This document shows, in pieces, positions 6,576 through 9,765 of a stretch of DNA of 9,765 nucleotides (position 1 is its first letter; the number at the start of each line of letters is the position of its first letter). The position numbers and the translations under genes are program-made. The notes under the pieces were generated by a model, which worked only from the letters and a program-made list of their open reading frames with translations, did no database searches and had not been told where the DNA came from. This DNA is from Flavobacteriales bacterium UBA5869 (lineage in GTDB: Bacteria; Bacteroidota; Bacteroidia; Flavobacteriales_D; Crocinitomicaceae). The stretch spans positions 161 to 9,925 of the forward strand of contig DJFP01000048.1 of the NCBI GenBank assembly GCA_002432565.1, given 5' to 3'.

Positions 6576-6597
6576 CATTCAGGAAAAAACAGCAAGA

Positions 6598-6624
6598 GGG
6601 ACTAGCTGAAAATAGTCCCTTTTT
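6598..6624. terminator. Probable bidirectional intrinsic terminator between convergent genes
   Basis: A perfect 7-bp stem, GGGACTA (6598-6604) and TAGTCCC (6613-6619), encloses an 8-base loop and is followed on the plus strand by five T (6620-6624). The stem can extend outward through A-T and G-T pairs. On the minus strand the same stem is followed by a short spacer and a run of six T (6584-6589 on the plus strand as A). It lies in the 62-base gap between the stops of the Nudix gene and the beta-barrel gene, so it can serve both. Confidence 0.82.
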
Positions 6625-6637
6625 ACAATCGAAGATT

Positions 6638-7507
6638 TTACTTTCCAAATAAATACGAAACACCGATTGAAAAGTGAGTCATTTTGTTGGATGCAAGAAA
6701 ATCACTGGTTTTGGATGGTGGCTGATAAACTAGCTGTCCGTTTTCATTGTAGTAATAAAAATCTCCTCCGAATCGGTTAGAGTCAAAAACAACCTCACCG
6801 TCTTTTTTGTACATGATATTATTGATACGTGTCAGTAAAGTGTTTCTGAGTATTTGTGTGCTGAATGAAAACTGAAGACCAAAAGCACCTCTTTTTTTTA
6901 GGGACCAGGTTAAAGCCGCGCCTATCGTTCCGTTGAGAAATACATTTTGGAAAGGACCGTTTGAATAGCGTTGAGTGGTTTCAAAACCTACACTATAATT
7001 TAACTTATTCAAACTGTCTGTATAGATTCCTGTTCCAACGCTCGGATTAGTAATTAACACTTTGGCGTCAACCCCTATTTTTGGGAACAGGGTGAAACGT
7101 TTACCAAGTTCAATGCGGTGAACATAGTGCAGGGGGATGGTTACGGTTGCCACTTTCATGCGGCTGTCATTCAGGCGTACACTGGTCTCGTCAGGATAAG
7201 TGGGTAAGTTAAAATTGAAACGGCTGCCTATCATCAGGAGTTCCATCCCGATCCCATACTCAATTCCGCAGTTTTTGATGAAGTTCATTTGCGAATACTG
7301 CAGTGTGACACTCATATTCCGTTCCAGGTCTTCATACATATCTGACGCCAGCAGCAGCTTACTTTGATATAAGTTGCTAAACTTCGGTTTAGCATAGCTA
7401 TTGTAGGCGAAACTGATTACTTTGTATTCATTCTTTTTCACCGGGATTTCCTGTGCCTTTGTAGTGAAAGTCAGCAGGATTAAAATTGCGATAGCGGAGT
7501 ATTTCAT
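6638..7507 (-). CDS. Secreted protein, probable outer-membrane beta-barrel, function unknown
   Basis: This 289-residue protein has a Sec signal peptide: MKYSAIAILILLTFTTKAQ, with probable cleavage after A18. The mature part shows many short alternating polar/hydrophobic stretches rich in aromatic residues and separated by turn-like Gly/Asn/Asp segments, such as KRFTLFPKIGVDAKVLI and FGLQFSFSTQIL. It ends in FSIGVSYLFGK, with a phenylalanine close to the C-terminus as in barrel proteins inserted by the BAM machinery. No enzymatic motif or lipobox is visible. These traits fit a small Bacteroidota outer-membrane barrel of the porin/OmpW-like kind, but I do not recognise the family. The ATG at 7507 is 13 bases after a TAGGTTTG box. 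It is divergent from the TPR/HTH regulator gene, which may control it. Confidence is high for a real secreted protein and moderate for the barrel. Confidence 0.8.
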   Translation of the reverse strand: MKYSAIAILILLTFTTKAQEIPVKKNEYKVISFAYNSYAKPKFSNLYQSKLLLASDMYEDLERNMSVTLQYSQMNFIKNCGIEYGIGMELLMIGSRFNFNLPTYPDETSVRLNDSRMKVATVTIPLHYVHRIELGKRFTLFPKIGVDAKVLITNPSVGTGIYTDSLNKLNYSVGFETTQRYSNGPFQNVFLNGTIGAALTWSLKKRGAFGLQFSFSTQILRNTLLTRINNIMYKKDGEVVFDSNRFGGDFYYYNENGQLVYQPPSKTSDFLASNKMTHFSIGVSYLFGK

Positions 7508-7520
7508 GAGTTTTTTTTCT

Positions 7521-7528
7521 CAAACCTA
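7521..7528 (-). promoter_or_regulatory. Candidate -7 promoter box of the beta-barrel gene
   Basis: The minus strand reads TAGGTTTG, an exact TAnnTTTG match, 13 bases before the ATG at 7507. There is no clear TTG at the expected -33 distance. Instead the palindrome at 7554-7563 begins 25 bases upstream of the box, close to where a bound regulator would contact or block RNA polymerase. Confidence 0.45.
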
Positions 7529-7547
7529 TGTCGAATAATTGAGTTCT

Positions 7548-7570
7548 GACAGGGGTGTACACCATTTGTC
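7548..7570. promoter_or_regulatory. Palindromic candidate operator in the divergent intergenic region
   Basis: GGTGTACACC at 7554-7563 is a perfect 10-bp palindrome. It is flanked by GACA (7548-7551) and TGTC (7567-7570), giving an imperfect 23-bp dyad. A wider pair, CAGG (7550-7553) and CCTG (7573-7576), surrounds it. It sits near the middle of the 100-base gap between the divergent barrel and regulator genes. Dyads of this size are common binding sites for dimeric HTH proteins; the assignment to the neighbouring regulator is inference. Confidence 0.45.
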
Positions 7571-7607
7571 TACCTGTTTAAGTCAAAATCTTTCCTACTT
7601 TTAACTT

Positions 7608-9467
7608 ATGCACCGACTTTACTTTTTATTCCTGTTCCAATTCGTGTTTTTTGGAAATATAGCTGCACAAGACACCTTCAACCGGCAGCATGAAAAATTC
7701 ATCCGAACGCAAAGCGATGAAAATCCCAAAGAGTTGCTTAAAATACTTCAAACTGAGGAGAAACTCCTCCGAAAGAATTCGAAACCCACAATCCGGGAAA
7801 GGGCCTTGTTGGCTTTGGACCGGGGGATCTATTTTTACATGATCGATGAATATGAAAAGGCAATAGTTCTTTTTAAAAAAGCGTTGAGCTTAAACGGCCT
7901 GAAATCCAATCGCGATAAAATACTGCTCTACACTTACCTGGGAGTTTGTTATGGATACGGTCCGGAAGATTACGTGAAATCACATCAGTATTTGGACATA
8001 GCCATTGAACTGGCTGAAAAGGAAAAAAACGATGAACTGTTTGCAAGTGCTGTTCTGAAAAAAGCGGAAAATTATTACTTCCAGGGCAAATTTGCCGACG
8101 GAGTAAGCTTGGTTGAGCGCTTGGTTCAAGGAAAATCATTGGAACTCAGCTTTAAAAGAAAGTCATACCTTCATGCGAGCCTTGCCAGGGGTTACGATGA
8201 ATTGGGAAATTTCAAAAACAGCCATTTTCACTTCACTGCTGCAATTGAAATGGCAGAAAAAACAAAGAATATTCGATTAATTGCTGACCAAAAATTTAAT
8301 TTCATAGGTTACTTTCTCTATAAAGAACGCTTTGGTGAAGCGAAGGAACAGACCTTTAAGGTTATTCGGTTTGTCAAAGATAAACCTGTACTGGAGGAGA
8401 ATCTTTATGACTGCTATGCTGCTTTAGGACAGATTTATTCGTCCCTGAATCAGCTGGATTCCGCCCTATATTATTCGGAAATCTCACATAAGTATGCGCT
8501 AAAAACCGGTGATAAAGAAAGTTTGGCAATTTCATACAATGCTTTGGGACGGGTTTACTACGATAAGGAAAAGTACGAAAAAGCACTCTATTATATGCTC
8601 AAGTCGCTGGCATATGATCAGCAGATTGACGGACTTAAAGACGCCGGGGATACCTATTTGAATATCGGTGCAATTTATTTCCGTTTGAAAAATTATCCAA
8701 AGGCGATCGCTTATTTAAACAAATCCAGACAGCTGGCTTACCAGGAAGAAGATCCCTACGCGATCTACTTAAGCTACAATAATTTGGTGGAGGTATACCG
8801 TGAATTGGGGAATTTTGAACAAGCCATTGCGATGTATGATTCCACTTACCTCTATTATGAAAGAGTAAATGATCTTCAAAGGGATCAGGAACTGCTTCGC
8901 CTGGAAGTCCGTTATGAAACAAAACTCAAAGATCAGGAAAACAAATTGCTCAGATTGGAAGTAAAACGCAAGGATGAAGTTCATAGAGGTATGATTATCC
9001 TCGGGATCGTTGTCATCTTATTGCTTTTAGGAGTGGTTTACATTCTTTTTATAAAAAATCGGTTGAAAAAAAGCAAGGTTGCTGAAGCACAGGCAAAAAT
9101 AAGAACCCAGGAGTTGGAAGAAGAATTGCTCCGGCAACGACTCAACCAGCTCACCGAAGAGATAAACCGAAAGAACCAACTGATACATTCCTTGGAAAAT
9201 GATGCAAATTCTATGACTGAGGAGAATTTACTGAATAAGGTGACTCTGGAAAATGACTGGCTGGCATTTATGTCTGAATTCGATAAAATGCATAAAGGGT
9301 ATCTTTCAACATTAAAACAACGTTTTCCGGAGCTGACAATAAATAATCTCAGACTTGCGGCATTAGTTAAACTGGAATTTTCCAATAAGGAAATCGCAAA
9401 TATTCTGTGTATTTCTGAGAATGGGGTGAAAAAAGCAAAGCAGCGCCTGAAGGAACGGCTAAGATAA
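7608..9467 (+). CDS. TPR sensor with one transmembrane helix and C-terminal LuxR-type HTH (membrane-bound regulator)
   Basis: This 619-residue protein has a signal peptide (1-20, ending AAQ), then about nine tetratricopeptide-like helical pairs from roughly 67 to 420. The clearest are 266-299, 306-339, 346-379 and 386-419, with repeated AYxxLGxxYxxxxxYxKAxxYxxKS-like patterns. A charged coiled coil (about 425-458) leads into one hydrophobic span (461-482, GMIILGIVVILLLLGVVYIL) followed by basic residues, then a second coiled coil (about 487-532). The C-terminus (573-619) is a LuxR/GerE-like helix-turn-helix with SNKEIANILCIS and GVKKAKQRLKERL. The predicted topology is periplasmic TPR and cytoplasmic DNA-binding domain, an architecture common in Bacteroidota. 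It would sense a periplasmic or envelope signal, ligand unknown. There is no kinase or receiver domain. A weak -7-like box, TACTTTTA, ends five bases before the ATG. Confidence 0.9.
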   Translation: MHRLYFLFLFQFVFFGNIAAQDTFNRQHEKFIRTQSDENPKELLKILQTEEKLLRKNSKPTIRERALLALDRGIYFYMIDEYEKAIVLFKKALSLNGLKSNRDKILLYTYLGVCYGYGPEDYVKSHQYLDIAIELAEKEKNDELFASAVLKKAENYYFQGKFADGVSLVERLVQGKSLELSFKRKSYLHASLARGYDELGNFKNSHFHFTAAIEMAEKTKNIRLIADQKFNFIGYFLYKERFGEAKEQTFKVIRFVKDKPVLEENLYDCYAALGQIYSSLNQLDSALYYSEISHKYALKTGDKESLAISYNALGRVYYDKEKYEKALYYMLKSLAYDQQIDGLKDAGDTYLNIGAIYFRLKNYPKAIAYLNKSRQLAYQEEDPYAIYLSYNNLVEVYRELGNFEQAIAMYDSTYLYYERVNDLQRDQELLRLEVRYETKLKDQENKLLRLEVKRKDEVHRGMIILGIVVILLLLGVVYILFIKNRLKKSKVAEAQAKIRTQELEEELLRQRLNQLTEEINRKNQLIHSLENDANSMTEENLLNKVTLENDWLAFMSEFDKMHKGYLSTLKQRFPELTINNLRLAALVKLEFSNKEIANILCISENGVKKAKQRLKERLR

Positions 9468-9507
9468 GAAAGTGGAGCAGACGGTCATTCAACCAAAACT
9501 TCTATAA

Positions 9508-9535
9508 ATACTATTAAAGAAAGTATAATGTTTTT
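9508..9535 (+). terminator. Weak terminator-like hairpin after the TPR/HTH gene
   Basis: ATACT (9508-9512) and AGTAT (9522-9526) can form a 5-bp AT-rich stem with a 9-base loop, followed after four bases by five T (9531-9535). The stem is short, so termination here is only possible. The rest of the 140-base gap up to 9607 shows no convincing promoter box or ORF. Confidence 0.25.
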
Positions 9536-9607
9536 CTCATAGGTGTCAGTTAGTTTGGTACTTCCGGATAATCCATTGATTATTTGGCTCATTCCTAAAT
9601 GACAGAT

Positions 9608-9765
9608 ATGAAAAGAAAGTTATTTTTCACGCTACTCCTCTGTAATGTATTATTCCTCGCAGGATGTTACACTACCCGAAAATCCAGAGGCGGAGGCCAG
9701 ATAAAAACCATCCCTGCAAGAATTACCAATGCATCCGATATTTTACCGATGCCCGGATACAAAAT
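9608..9765 (+). CDS. Lipoprotein, N-terminal part (cut by window edge), function unknown
   Basis: Only 52 complete residues are present. They begin with a basic N-terminus (MKRK), a hydrophobic core (LFFTLLLCNVLF) and a lipobox LAGC (17-20), so C20 should be lipidated after signal peptidase II cleavage. A short glycine/serine linker follows (TRKSRGGG), then ARITNASDILPMPGYK. The last stretch faintly resembles the entry to the beta-propeller of secreted PQQ-dependent sugar/sorbosone dehydrogenase-like proteins, which often start with a 'PxGYKIE' strand. This is a weak recollection and not enough to name a function. The frame is open to the edge. The ATG is chosen because it gives a complete lipoprotein signal. 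The same orientation as the TPR/HTH gene with a 140-base gap leaves co-transcription undecided. Confidence 0.8.
   Translation, partial: MKRKLFFTLLLCNVLFLAGCYTTRKSRGGGQIKTIPARITNASDILPMPGYK

Noticed and set aside
1..9765. CRISPR arrays, tRNA or rRNA genes, insertion sequences, phage genes
   Set aside because: No repeated spacer pattern, cloverleaf-like segment, rRNA sequence, transposase or terminal inverted repeat pair was seen on reading both strands.

Overview
The window looks like a Bacteroidota chromosome, most likely Flavobacteriales and possibly near Crocinitomicaceae/Fluviicola. The evidence is moderate AT content, start codons without Shine-Dalgarno sequences, Bacteroidota-type -7 promoter boxes (TAnnTTTG) close to start codons, a periplasmic TPR / single membrane span / cytoplasmic LuxR-type HTH protein, and a secreted beta-barrel-like protein. 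The genus is a guess.

Positions 1-5889, all on the minus strand, form one tightly packed isoprenoid/triterpenoid operon. In transcription order it encodes squalene synthase (5889-4771), squalene monooxygenase (4774-3458), type 2 isopentenyl-diphosphate isomerase (3458-2439), class II HMG-CoA reductase (2438-1128), a GYDIA-type GHMP kinase (1127-228) and the first 75 residues of diphosphomevalonate decarboxylase (227 to the window edge). Every junction overlaps by 1 or 4 bases or has no spacer. The last four genes lie in one reading frame, separated only by single TAA codons. Together the genes cover much of the route from HMG-CoA through mevalonate to IPP/DMAPP, and then farnesyl diphosphate to squalene to 2,3-oxidosqualene. 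The squalene synthase and monooxygenase closely resemble the eukaryotic ERG9/FDFT1 and ERG1/SQLE enzymes without their membrane anchors. This is the most striking content of the window, because oxidosqualene is the precursor of sterols rather than hopanoids. No cyclase, farnesyl diphosphate synthase or second mevalonate-pathway kinase lies in the window.

A 239-base divergent intergenic region (5890-6128) separates the operon from a Nudix hydrolase on the plus strand (6129-6575). Good -7 boxes sit close to both start codons. A probable bidirectional terminator (6598-6624) lies between the Nudix gene and a convergent minus-strand gene for a secreted, probable outer-membrane beta-barrel protein (6638-7507).

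That barrel gene is divergent, across 100 bases holding a perfect GGTGTACACC palindrome, from a 619-residue TPR/TM/HTH regulator (7608-9467). The pair looks like a local sensor-regulator unit, though its target is inferred only from position. The window ends in the first 52 residues of a lipoprotein (9608 onwards).
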